Source: JAADHX01 sp964569385 (GTDB lineage: Bacteria > Actinomycetota > Acidimicrobiia > Acidimicrobiales > Poriferisodalaceae). From it: a DNA stretch of 64,000 nucleotides. The stretch spans positions 61,444-125,443 of the forward strand of contig CAZMUM010000007.1 of NCBI GenBank assembly GCA_964569385.1, written 5' to 3'. Positions within the stretch are counted from its first letter, which is position 1; every line of letters begins with the position of its first letter. Under the pieces are notes generated by a model. That model did no database searches. It saw only the letters and a list, made by a program, of their open reading frames with translations, and was not told the DNA's origin. The translations under genes and the position numbers were made by a program. Positions 42,840 to 51,021 of the stretch are shown here, in pieces.

Positions 42840-44114
42840 CTATGAGCCGCCAAGCGCCCCAAGAGCGCTGGTGATTGCATGATCGTCGGCGGGGTCGACA
42901 GCTCTGAGGTCGATGATGGTCGAGCCGTTGTTCACTCGGGCGATGATCGGCGTACCTGCAGCGCGAAGACTTGCCGTGACGTCGCCGATCACGGTTATGC
43001 CTACCGACGGAATAGTTGCGGTTGGCAGCGATCCGCCACCAGGCGCGGCCTCGGTATCTATAACCCTTGGCTCGAACGTGTTGGTTCCGACAGCTGAAAC
43101 AATCGCCTCCGCCCGATCCCGAAGGGGACCGATGGGCGCGGTCGCCGTTCGCCAGAAGTCGATGGCATCGCCGTCTCGATTCAAGTAGGCCAAGGCCACC
43201 GTTTGCAGGGCTTCAAGAATCAGATCGCCTGGTCGGAGGGCTCGCATGAGCGGATGTTGGGAGCATTGTTCGACCAGATCGGCCCGTCCGGCGATGATGC
43301 CCGCTTGTGGGCCACCGAGAAGTTTGTCGCCTGAGAACATCACCAGGTCGGCGCCCTGACCGAGTGTCTGACGCACCGCGGGTTCGTCGCCAAGCCACGT
43401 CGGACGGCCATTGCTAAGCCACGGGCAGCTCTCGTCGAGGAGGCCGCTACCCAGATCGACGATGACTGGCAAACCGAGCGTTGCTAGTTCCTTGACCGAC
43501 GTTTCCTCTTGGAAGCCCTCGATTCGATAGTTGCTCGGGTGGACTTTCAGAACGATCGAGATGTCGTTGTTAGCGGCGATGGCTGCCTCGAAGTCGGCGA
43601 TGCGGGTTCGGTTTGTCGTGCCAACCTCGACCAGACGAGAACCCGACTGCTCAAGAACTTCCGGTACGCGAAAGCCTCCGCCGATCTCGACTAGCTCGCC
43701 TCGAGAAACCGGTACTGCGCCACCCTTGGCTATGGCCGCCAGACCGAGCATGACGGCGGCTGCGCAGTTGTTGACGACCACGGCTGCCTCGGCTCCGCTG
43801 GCCCGAGCAACGAGCGATGCGACCCTGGCCTGGCGGCTACCGCGACGACCGTCGTCGAGATTCAGTTCGAGATTCGAATAGCCGCTGTTTCGTTGGATTG
43901 ACAGGGGCGCGCGCCCCATGTTGGTGTGAAGCAGAACGCCCGTCGCGTTGATGACGGGAACTAGCAGACGTCGCCTGGCCCGCTCGACGTACTCGTCGTA
44001 CTCGTCGTGGCGGCCAGCAGCGATCGCCGCTCGGGCCGCATCGACCAGCAAGGGATGTGGGAGGCCGGTGTCGGTGCGGGAGCGAGCCAAGGTGTCGACG
44101 GAAGGCGGATGCAC
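42840..44114 (-). CDS. selA: L-seryl-tRNA(Sec) selenium transferase
   Basis: A 424-residue PLP enzyme converting Ser-tRNA(Sec) to Sec-tRNA(Sec) with selenophosphate. VINATGVLLHTNMGRAPL and the PLP lysine K264 in MFSGDKLLGGPQAG are diagnostic; NNCAAAVMLGL and VDLGSGLLDE are further conserved blocks. It is slightly shorter than E. coli SelA at the N-terminus. selB follows on the same strand, and the matching tRNA-Sec is at 60526 in this window. selD is not seen here. Confidence 0.95.
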   Translation of the reverse strand: MHPPSVDTLARSRTDTGLPHPLLVDAARAAIAAGRHDEYDEYVERARRRLLVPVINATGVLLHTNMGRAPLSIQRNSGYSNLELNLDDGRRGSRQARVASLVARASGAEAAVVVNNCAAAVMLGLAAIAKGGAVPVSRGELVEIGGGFRVPEVLEQSGSRLVEVGTTNRTRIADFEAAIAANNDISIVLKVHPSNYRIEGFQEETSVKELATLGLPVIVDLGSGLLDESCPWLSNGRPTWLGDEPAVRQTLGQGADLVMFSGDKLLGGPQAGIIAGRADLVEQCSQHPLMRALRPGDLILEALQTVALAYLNRDGDAIDFWRTATAPIGPLRDRAEAIVSAVGTNTFEPRVIDTEAAPGGGSLPTATIPSVGITVIGDVTASLRAAGTPIIARVNNGSTIIDLRAVDPADDHAITSALGALGGS

Positions 44115-44208
44115 AATGTTGAGGCTAGGGGATTCTCGCCCGAGACGAACTTGCTCATTGGCCAGGAACAGTCGATCGCTAGGCTCAAGAGGCTGCTAAG
44201 GAGCCTTC

Positions 44209-44712
44209 ATGCGCTACCTACTAATCGCCTTCATCGTTGTGCCAATCCTCGAGTTGGCGGTAATCATCCAGGTCGGTCAGGGCATCGGCGTGTTGGCAAC
44301 GCTCGTTCTGCTGCTGGCGGTGAGCATCGTTGGCGCTTGGATGGTCAGGCTCAAGGGCATGAGCGTGCTCGGTCGTATTCGAAAGCAACTTCAAGCCGGA
44401 CGCATGCCAACCGACGAGCTCATCGACGGGCTGCTGGTTGTGGTGGCCGGTGCTCTGATGTTGACTCCAGGATTCATCACCGACGCTGTCGGGTTGTCGC
44501 TGTTGTTCGCGCCGGCAAGGGCTCTAGCACGACGGATCCTGGGCAAACGTTTTCGGGCCTCGATGGTGGCGGGCCCAGGATTTACCTCCGCTCCAGCCGA
44601 CGCCGCCCGGTTTGGTATGACCGACTTTATCGATGTCGACCCAGAAGACTTCGCGAACCCAAAAGACCCTGCAAACCCCACCGAACTAGACGACCCCAAG
44701 GACCAGCCATGA
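44209..44712 (+). CDS. fxsA: FxsA-like membrane protein
   Basis: A 167-residue cytoplasmic membrane protein with four hydrophobic segments. YLLIAFIVVPILELAVIIQVG opens the protein and LLVVVAGALMLTPGFITDAVG forms the characteristic FxsA motif (P-G-x-x-T-D). The C-terminal 45 residues are soluble, acidic and Pro/Asp-rich. The FxsA family is named for suppression of phage F exclusion; its normal role is unclear. AAGGAG precedes the ATG. The stop overlaps the NUDIX start (ATGA). It is divergent from selA. Confidence 0.88.
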   Translation: MRYLLIAFIVVPILELAVIIQVGQGIGVLATLVLLLAVSIVGAWMVRLKGMSVLGRIRKQLQAGRMPTDELIDGLLVVVAGALMLTPGFITDAVGLSLLFAPARALARRILGKRFRASMVAGPGFTSAPADAARFGMTDFIDVDPEDFANPKDPANPTELDDPKDQP

Positions 44713-45605
44713 CCGATGCGGTTCCGGAGTTCGACACGAACCTCGACAAGAGCAAGGTCGCTCGGCCCGCAGCAACGGTGTTGCTGGTGCGCGACCGGTC
44801 CACTGACAGCCGATCGTGTGATGGCCAGAGCGCTTGCAACATCGAGGTGTTCATGTTGCGCCGCAACCTAAACAGCGACTTCGTTGGCGGAGCGTTCGTC
44901 TTTCCCGGTGGTGGCGTCGACGAATCCGATCGGCAAGACCCTGGTCTGGAGGTTGTCTGTTCCGGACTTACCGATGCCGCTGCCAGCGAACAGCTCGGCC
45001 TAGCGGCCGGTGGTCTGGCCTACTGGGTGGCTGCTGTTCGTGAGTGCTTTGAAGAAGCCGGTGTCCTGTTAGCGAGGAGGGGCGATGGCGAAATGATCCC
45101 GTTCGCCGACCCTGAAGTGGTCGCCCGGTTTGGCGAGGCGCGACTGAAGGTCTATTCGGGCGACCTTCGCATCGCCGCATTGTGCAGCGCCGAAATCTTA
45201 ACGATCGCTCTAAATGACATCATCTACTTTAGTCATTGGGTCACCCCAATGGGCCCGACTCGCCGATTCGACACGCGGTTCTTCATTGCCAGAATGCCCG
45301 ACGACCAAGAACCTCTTCACGACGGCGGCGAGACCATAGCCAGTGTCTGGATCTCGGTCGACGAAGCCCTCGACCGGCAACGATCTGGCGAGTTCGAAAT
45401 GATCTTCCCCACCATCAAGAACCTCGAAGACGTAGCCCAATTTGGCTCCGTCGATGAGTTAATGGCCGATGTCAGAGCCCGGAGCTCGATCCCGATGATC
45501 ATGCCTCAGATCAAACGCGACGACGAGGGCGGCTTCAGCATTCTTGTCCCAGGCGACGACGGATTCATCGAGGCCGAGGCCGAGGCCGAGCCCGTGGGCC
45601 TCTAG
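44709..45605 (+). CDS. NUDIX hydrolase, NUDT19-like split Nudix box
   Basis: A 298-residue hydrolase. FVFPGGGVDESDRQDP and, about 40 residues later, AAVRECFEEAGVLLARR form a Nudix box whose G-x5-E and REXXEEXG halves are separated by an insertion, as in NUDT19/Pcd1-type CoA or acyl-CoA diphosphatases. ATG 44709 overlaps the fxsA stop as ATGA; a much longer open frame upstream is not coding. The C-terminus has a repeated EAEAEAEP tail from a GAGGCC hexamer. CoA-ester hydrolysis is inferred from the box layout only. Confidence 0.85.
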   Translation: MTDAVPEFDTNLDKSKVARPAATVLLVRDRSTDSRSCDGQSACNIEVFMLRRNLNSDFVGGAFVFPGGGVDESDRQDPGLEVVCSGLTDAAASEQLGLAAGGLAYWVAAVRECFEEAGVLLARRGDGEMIPFADPEVVARFGEARLKVYSGDLRIAALCSAEILTIALNDIIYFSHWVTPMGPTRRFDTRFFIARMPDDQEPLHDGGETIASVWISVDEALDRQRSGEFEMIFPTIKNLEDVAQFGSVDELMADVRARSSIPMIMPQIKRDDEGGFSILVPGDDGFIEAEAEAEPVGL

Positions 45606-45641
45606 GCGCCCGTAGATGATTGGCTCCGAGGGCTCGTGGTT

Positions 45642-46011
45642 CTAGGCGGATAGTGATGGGGCGGGTCTTGGTTGTTGAGTTCGGTTTCGAAGCTGGCAGA
45701 TGGCGGGGGTGCGTTGTTGGGTTCTGGCGCAGACGCCGGGTTTGGTTCGGCTGCCATGGGGTTCGAGGTCAAGTTGTGCTTTGAGGGTCTGGCCGGCCAG
45801 ATCGGATCGTTTCGCTGTTTCGCGGTTGGGGCCGTGTTCAACAGGGGTGGAGGCCACCATCCACGGGTCGTCGTCATAGGACGGGCCCGACTCGGCGAGA
45901 TGGGTGATCACGTGTTGCATGAAGCGTGCTTCGGGGGTGTAGCCGAGCAGGGCTTGGGTCGACAGCCAACTTGATCAGCTCGCCGTCTCTGAGTCGTAGG
46001 GGCCATCCCGA
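45642..46011 (-). pseudogene. Degraded ORF remnant in the 45.6-46.0 kb gap
   Basis: The 427 bases between the NUDIX and DUF222 genes hold no intact gene. The reverse strand has LRLDGELIKLAVD-like sequence near 46000 that continues in another frame as ALLGYTPEARFMQHVITHLA and GPSYDDDPWMVASTPVEHG before losing coherence after 45750. This looks like a frameshifted fragment of an accessory protein whose family is not recognised. It supports the idea of an accessory islet. Confidence 0.3.
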
Positions 46012-46032
46012 CTGCAGAGCGTTCGGGAGCCC

Positions 46033-48042
46033 CTAGGCCACGTGGTGGGGTTTGGGTCGGGCTGGTTTTGTGTTGGTGCCGGGTTTTTGGCGGTGGGGTG
46101 GGTTGGTCCATGTTTTGGAGGTTTGTCCGTCGGAGTCGCGGGTCAGTTTCCAGGTTCTGGGTTGGGTACCTGGCCTGATGTGGTGGCCCATGGCGTGAAG
46201 TTTGCGATGGTGAGCTGGACAGAGCAGACACATCTGTTCGAGATCTGTTGTTCCTTGGTGTTCCCAGAAGGTGATGTGGTGCGCTTGGCATGCTGATGCT
46301 GGCATGGTGCAGTGTTTCCATACACAACCACCGTCACGAACCAACAGCGCCTGGTGTTGGATCGGTGTCGCATACCTGACAGTGCGAGCCAAAGTCAGTT
46401 GCCGGGAGTCGGCTTGTTCTATCCAGTAGGAGATATCGGCGTCACACATAAAGGTTCGCACCAATGTCGCCGGTATCGGGACACCATCAGAGGTGTAACC
46501 GACGGCTTGACGGTCTTCTAGATCGTTCAGATCAGACAGACCGATCACAACATTGATACCGGCCCGCGAACTCCCACCACTTCTCGAATCAGATTCTCGG
46601 TCCGACGCAGGGCCCGAAACGCCCGGTGGAGGTCCTGATGTTCGACAAGACCGACATTGCCGGTCACTGTCAGACCCACCCAACCCGGCGGCTTCACTCT
46701 CGGTGACATCAGGTGGGGGTTCGTGTAGTGGGGCCGGTCTGATCGGGGTGTAGGTGCCAAGATCGGTTCGCGTTTCGTTCCCGTCAGCATCTGTGCCGAC
46801 CTCGACGAACCTGACACCCAGACTCCCGCCGCGACTGTTGTCGGTTCGGCTGTTTGGGTGTCGGTGCGGAGGCGGTTTTGGTCCGTGGCCGTGTCGAGAC
46901 TTTGATGGGGTCGAGTCAGCCGACGTTGCAACAGTAGCTTCAGGCGCACAACTTGCAGCGGCTGACACATCTGACCCGACAGTTGCCGAGTTTGAGTCGG
47001 CTGGCGTGTCTGTCGCGTCGCTTGCGGCAGCGGTCCCGTCGGTGGTCGTGGCCGGTTCGGCTGAACGTTCCGCCTCAGCGGGTTCGGCCCATGTTTCGGG
47101 CGTTACGGGTTCAGGCTGTGGATCGGTGTGGTCGGCGTGAGCTTGGGCGTCGGCGGCGTGGTGGCTGTCGGTTTGGGCTTGGGGGTGTAGATCGAACACG
47201 GCTGGGAGACCCAACAACATGTTGGCGATGATGTCTCCTGCCAACTGTTTCGGTACCCGCCTTGTCGTGCGGTCCAACTCTCTTTCTTTAGCCCACGCAG
47301 CCCTGAACCGCGGGTCATAGGCATGTTTGATTCTGGCCCCGGTGATCGGATCGATCAGCAGGCTTAGCCAGTACATTCCGTCATCGTTAACACCGCACCC
47401 TCCCCGACGGTTGCCGCGTTGACGGTTGTAGCGGTCGTCGGCAGACTCGGTGTCGGCCTCACGAACCGCTGTCTTGACTGCTTCGGCGGTCTGGTCGGCG
47501 TGCTCATGCTTAGCGTCAGCCAACAGTTCCAACTTTGTTCTAGTTGACACTCTGGCTCGTGAGATCAGATCGGCCTGTTCTGTCGATATCTGCCCGGCGC
47601 CCAACGCATCGCCGATCTCGGGGTAGTCAGCCAGCCTTGCTGCCCGGCGTTCAGCATCACGCAACTCCCGTTTAGAACGAGCCGCACCAGGATCACCCCC
47701 ACCATTACCGCTGTCGGGGCCAGTATCGCCGGGCCCAGCTTCACCGGAACCAGCACCAGCAACGTCGGCGGAACCAGCGGGGTTGCTGTCACACCCGTCA
47801 TCTACGCTGCCATCAGCATCGCGATCATTGTTGTTGTCGGGTTGGGGCCGCGGTGCAGGATCAGCCGGCCGGTTACGGCCATGAGTGATAACAGCACGAG
47901 CCTGCAAAGCAAACACCTCCTGACCATCAAGACGAGAACGATGAAAATGAATCCCGTTCAAAATCTTGTCAAGCGCGGTGATATCAAGCTGACTGAACTC
48001 CTCCTGTGTCAGATAAACAATCCCGCATCGATCCATACCCAC
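46033..48042 (-). CDS. DUF222 / HNH endonuclease protein (13E12-repeat type)
   Basis: A 669-residue protein. A DUF222 region (about 120-290, with ELRDAERRAARLADYPEIGDAL and the DDGMYWLSLLIDPITGARI block) is followed by a long, low-complexity Ala/Asp/Thr/Ser-rich linker (about 290-480) and a C-terminal HNH nuclease at 585-635: VRDGGCVWKHC, CQAHHITFWEHQG and LCPAHHRKLH hold the Cys and His residues. Members are mobile-like and often present in many copies in actinobacteria. The N-terminus is shorter than usual. A candidate SOS box lies 37 bases upstream. Confidence 0.88.
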   Translation of the reverse strand: MGMDRCGIVYLTQEEFSQLDITALDKILNGIHFHRSRLDGQEVFALQARAVITHGRNRPADPAPRPQPDNNNDRDADGSVDDGCDSNPAGSADVAGAGSGEAGPGDTGPDSGNGGGDPGAARSKRELRDAERRAARLADYPEIGDALGAGQISTEQADLISRARVSTRTKLELLADAKHEHADQTAEAVKTAVREADTESADDRYNRQRGNRRGGCGVNDDGMYWLSLLIDPITGARIKHAYDPRFRAAWAKERELDRTTRRVPKQLAGDIIANMLLGLPAVFDLHPQAQTDSHHAADAQAHADHTDPQPEPVTPETWAEPAEAERSAEPATTTDGTAAASDATDTPADSNSATVGSDVSAAASCAPEATVATSADSTPSKSRHGHGPKPPPHRHPNSRTDNSRGGSLGVRFVEVGTDADGNETRTDLGTYTPIRPAPLHEPPPDVTESEAAGLGGSDSDRQCRSCRTSGPPPGVSGPASDRESDSRSGGSSRAGINVVIGLSDLNDLEDRQAVGYTSDGVPIPATLVRTFMCDADISYWIEQADSRQLTLARTVRYATPIQHQALLVRDGGCVWKHCTMPASACQAHHITFWEHQGTTDLEQMCLLCPAHHRKLHAMGHHIRPGTQPRTWKLTRDSDGQTSKTWTNPPHRQKPGTNTKPARPKPHHVA

Positions 48043-48078
48043 ACTGTATCGTCACAATAGACAGTTCACACACATATT

Positions 48079-48094
48079 ACGAACAAATATTCGA
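48079..48094. promoter_or_regulatory. Candidate LexA (SOS) box upstream of the DUF222 gene
   Basis: ACGAACAAATATTCGA matches the mycobacterial SOS box TCGAAC-N4-GTTCGA at 10 of 12 defined positions, inside a locally A+T-rich stretch. It lies 37-52 bases before the ATG of the reverse-strand DUF222/HNH gene. Several mycobacterial 13E12 genes are LexA-regulated, which fits. The rest of the 311-base gap 48043-48353 holds only the family-2 repeat. Confidence 0.45.
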
Positions 48095-48266
48095 TATAGG
48101 TGAAGTCGTTATTCCAGCCGTCGTACGACACCAGGTGGATCAAGCGGTGAGTACCAGACACGACCCTCAAGCGACACGCCCAATCACCCACTACCCATAA
48201 CCGCTAACAATCCCGACCCCTGAATCGCCCTGGGTTTGATGGAACCGATCACCTAGGCGCATTTGT

Positions 48267-48329
48267 CCGGGACTACCTTCGGATCTTGGTTCGCTGCGCT
48301 CACTAGGGCGCTCATCGGGCTGTTCGGGG
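48267..48329 (+). repeat. Dispersed repeat, family 2, copy B
   Basis: Reads CCGGGACTACCTTCGGATCT, then TGGTTCGCTGCGCTCACTAG and GGCGCTCATCGGGCTGTTCGG. It differs from copy A (33958-34018) at only a few bases. It lies just beyond the stop of the reverse-strand mrp gene (48354), again at a gene 3' end. Confidence 0.8.
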
Positions 48330-48353
48330 GGCCTCGCCTATCGGCTTGGCCGC

Positions 48354-49571
48354 TTAGTTGCCCGCAGCGTCGAGTTCCTCAAACGCAGCCTCGACCGTTG
48401 CAAACAGGCGGGCCGTGCAGCCGCCGAGGTCTCGAGGCGGAGCGACCTCTTCCACAATCAGCGCGGCCAGCTTCTGAAATGCGGCCTTTGCCGAGCTGTC
48501 TGGTCGGCCGTGAACAACAACGGGTTTACCGGTATCTCCACCCGCAGAAACGGCTGGTTCGAGAGGTATCGAGGCCAACAGTGGCACGCCGATATCGCTC
48601 GATAGCCGTTCGCCTCCACCCTGGCCAAACAATGCGTACACCGAACCGTCAGGTGCCGTGAACGCTGCCATGTTCTCGATAACGCCGAGAACCGGCATAT
48701 GCGAACGCCTGGCCATATCGGCAACCCGAGCCGCGACTTTCTGAGCGCCAAGGGCGGGGGTCGTAACCACGAGCATTTCAGCCTGCGGCAACAGCCTGGC
48801 CAACGCCATCTGAACGTCTCCGGTGCCAGGTGGCATATCGATCAGCAGGTAGTCAAGTTGACCCCACGCGACATCGCTCAGAAACTGCTCGACGGCTTTG
48901 GCCAGCATTAGGCCGCGCCACATCAGTGCTGTTTCTTCGTCTTCGACGAGCAGGCCCGTTGAGACAACCTTGAGTTGGCCAGCACCGACATTGAGTGTTT
49001 CTGGCTGAATAGCCGGGCGCCCGGTTTCTTCGTCGGGTTCTGCTTCGAGCCGTTCGCTCACCCCTAACATGCGCGGCACCGAGAAGCCCCAAATGTCGGC
49101 GTCTAGAACGCCGACGACATAACCAACTCGGGCCAACTCGGCGGCCAGGTTTACCGTTACCGACGACTTTCCGACCCCGCCCTTGCCCGATGCGATGGCA
49201 AGCACTCTGGTCGATGAAGGGACTCGAGTAGGTGCTGCATCGTCGCGGGCTTTGAGGCGAGCTCTTTTCATGACTCGCTGTTTTTCGGCGGCGTTCATCT
49301 CGTCCCAGATGAGCTTGACTGCGTCTACGCCTCGATGGGTTTCGACTCGATGTTGAATGTCGCGTTTGATGGTGGCTCGGAGGGGACACCCAGCTGTGGT
49401 GAGAGCGATGGTGATTGTCACCGTCGAGCCGGAAATCTCGGCACCGCGCACCATGCCAAGGTCGACGATGTTGTCGTTGAGTTCTGGGTCCATTACCCCG
49501 CGAAGCAACGAGATCACATCTTCTGAAGTCGGGGCCGACGCCTGGGGGATCTCCTCTGACTCTTCGCTCAC
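48354..49571 (-). CDS. Mrp/ApbC Fe-S cluster carrier ATPase
   Basis: A 405-residue protein with an N-terminal MIP18/PaaD-like domain (about 15-95: EDVISLLRGVMDPELNDNIVDLGMVR, TTAGCPLR) and a P-loop ATPase core: SGKGGVGKSSVTVNLA, DADIWGFSVPRMLG, YLLIDMPPGTGD. These proteins bind and transfer [4Fe-4S] clusters. The usual C-terminal CxxC motif is not evident (ENMAAF lacks the Cys pair seen in many Mrp). GTG 49571 begins the conserved region; the frame continues to 49646. It diverges from the A-type carrier gene, fitting shared Fe-S biogenesis. Confidence 0.9.
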   Translation of the reverse strand: MSEESEEIPQASAPTSEDVISLLRGVMDPELNDNIVDLGMVRGAEISGSTVTITIALTTAGCPLRATIKRDIQHRVETHRGVDAVKLIWDEMNAAEKQRVMKRARLKARDDAAPTRVPSSTRVLAIASGKGGVGKSSVTVNLAAELARVGYVVGVLDADIWGFSVPRMLGVSERLEAEPDEETGRPAIQPETLNVGAGQLKVVSTGLLVEDEETALMWRGLMLAKAVEQFLSDVAWGQLDYLLIDMPPGTGDVQMALARLLPQAEMLVVTTPALGAQKVAARVADMARRSHMPVLGVIENMAAFTAPDGSVYALFGQGGGERLSSDIGVPLLASIPLEPAVSAGGDTGKPVVVHGRPDSSAKAAFQKLAALIVEEVAPPRDLGGCTARLFATVEAAFEELDAAGN

Positions 49572-49661
49572 GACAATGAATGTACCGACCCAGCGCCCCA
49601 GTGATGGGCTAGACGCGCGCGCTAGATCCCCGAATGCTCCTATCAAACGCGGGTTGTCTAC

Positions 49662-49691
49662 TGGTATAATCAGTTAACTCTCATCTGGAGG
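49662..49691 (+). promoter_or_regulatory. Extended -10 promoter and ribosome site of the A-type Fe-S carrier gene
   Basis: TGGTATAAT (49662-49670) is an exact extended -10 element with a consensus TATAAT. Transcription would start near 49677, giving a short leader that holds TGGAGGT (49686-49692) about 10 bases before ATG 49701. No clear -35 is seen, as is usual for extended -10 promoters. Confidence 0.65.
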
Positions 49692-49700
49692 TCTGAGCCC

Positions 49701-50021
49701 ATGATCACTCTCACCGAAGTAGCTACAGGCAAAGTCGACGAGTTGGTTAAGGCCGAAGGCGACGAAGCCTTGGCGTTACGCGTAGCCGTGCGCCCCGGCG
49801 GCTGCTCTGGATACTCCTACGAGATGTTCTTTGACACCGAATTTGCCGACGACGACATCGTCACCGAATACGGCTCGGTACGGGTTGTGTCTGATCCAAT
49901 GAGCGCCCAACTACTCGATGGCGCCACCCTCGATTTTGCCGACGGGCTCATGGGTTCGGGTTTTTCGATCGACAACCCAAATGCTCAGCGCAGCTGCGGC
50001 TGTGGTCAGAGCTTCAGCTAG
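49701..50021 (+). CDS. A-type iron-sulfur carrier (IscA/ErpA/HesB family)
   Basis: A 106-residue protein with the three conserved cysteines: C35 in RPGGCSGYSYEM and C99/C101 in the C-terminal SCGCGQSF. DGATLDFADGLMGSGFSIDNPNA is the usual central block. It accepts and delivers Fe-S clusters to apo-enzymes and would work with the divergent Mrp. The 36 bases after the stop include the small inverted repeat CTGGCG-AAGC-CGCCAG (50040-50055), a possible terminator. Confidence 0.93.
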   Translation: MITLTEVATGKVDELVKAEGDEALALRVAVRPGGCSGYSYEMFFDTEFADDDIVTEYGSVRVVSDPMSAQLLDGATLDFADGLMGSGFSIDNPNAQRSCGCGQSFS

Positions 50022-50057
50022 TAGGCGTCTCTAGATCGACTGGCGAAGCCGCCAGGG

Positions 50058-50939
50058 TTAGATGGACACCAAGACCTCAGCCAGTTCGGTGCGATCGAAC
50101 ATGAAGTCGAGACGGTGCGTAACGCGAGCGTCAGCATCGATCGTGTAAAGCAACGGTTCGAACCAGGCACCCGATGCGTCTAGGGCAGGCGACGTTGGCC
50201 CTAGTTCGCGACCAGTAGGTGACGTGTAAATCTCAGCGTGTATGACGGCAACGTCTGGGTCGAGTGCCGATACCGTGTCGATAAGGATTTCGAGCGCCGG
50301 GCCACAAGCGATCTGGTTGCCACAGAAGGCAGGGGTGCTTAGCAGAAGCACGACCCGTCGGCCGGTGGCCATGGCGACATCGAGTGAGACTTCGTGAAAA
50401 GGGCAAGGCTCGGGCGAACGAGTGCACATAGGGTCGACGCCAAGGGCGTTGTCGAACGTCGGCGTACCGACGCTAGGGAATCTGTCGCCAGGACCGACTA
50501 GTGCCTCTTCACCGGTACCTGAAGCCAAGGCCACGGATGCCCACGAGCCGCCACTGGCGCTGAAAGTGAAGTCGACCGGATCCGACGACGGGAATCTCAT
50601 TACCACCGGGTAGTAGGGAACGATGAGACCTTCTCGGCGAACCGTCACGTCTTCGTCGAACAGGACTTGGCCGTTCTGTGTGGCTTCGACTCTGACCACC
50701 TCGAACGCCTCGTCGGTCACGTAGCTGTTGTTCTTTTGGACGGCCCAGACGAGTCGTTGAGGCGTGCCGTCGGGCACAAGGGCGCGGCCATCGAACAGCC
50801 GGGACGCCACAAACTCTGGCTCTGGCGTCGATGAGTTCGCGCCACAAGCAGCTAGAACTAGCGCGCCGGCTGCCCCGCCAGCTAGACCAAGAAACTGTCG
50901 GCGTCCCATCGCTAGAGGCATTGACATTGATGTGTTCAC
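50058..50939 (-). CDS. Tat-exported lipoprotein with thioredoxin-like region
   Basis: A 293-residue protein. The N-terminus has a twin-arginine signal (GRRQFLGLAGGAAGALVL) leading into a lipobox LAAC at about 29-32, so it should be a lipid-anchored protein outside the membrane. The first half is beta-rich; the second has a strand VVLLLSTPAFCGNQIACGPALEIL with two cysteines and a Pro, resembling thioredoxin/Sco-like domains in the FCxxxxCGP form. Redox or metal delivery is possible but unproven. Confidence 0.78.
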   Translation of the reverse strand: MNTSMSMPLAMGRRQFLGLAGGAAGALVLAACGANSSTPEPEFVASRLFDGRALVPDGTPQRLVWAVQKNNSYVTDEAFEVVRVEATQNGQVLFDEDVTVRREGLIVPYYPVVMRFPSSDPVDFTFSASGGSWASVALASGTGEEALVGPGDRFPSVGTPTFDNALGVDPMCTRSPEPCPFHEVSLDVAMATGRRVVLLLSTPAFCGNQIACGPALEILIDTVSALDPDVAVIHAEIYTSPTGRELGPTSPALDASGAWFEPLLYTIDADARVTHRLDFMFDRTELAEVLVSI

Positions 50940-51021
50940 TTGTCACTCACTGATGGGACCGTATCCTGACGCTGGCTCGATACCAATGTGCTGCGCTGAG
51001 CAGCCTTAACGATCGAACCCG

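Noticed and set aside
44007..44708. In-frame upstream extension of the NUDIX gene, giving 532 residues
   Set aside because: It runs through the fxsA frame and the selA promoter region, is Arg/Ser-rich without homology, and ATG 44709 is coupled to the fxsA stop.
50040..50055. Inverted repeat CTGGCG-AAGC-CGCCAG as a strong terminator
   Set aside because: Stem of 6 bp and no T run; kept only as a remark in the Fe-S carrier entry.
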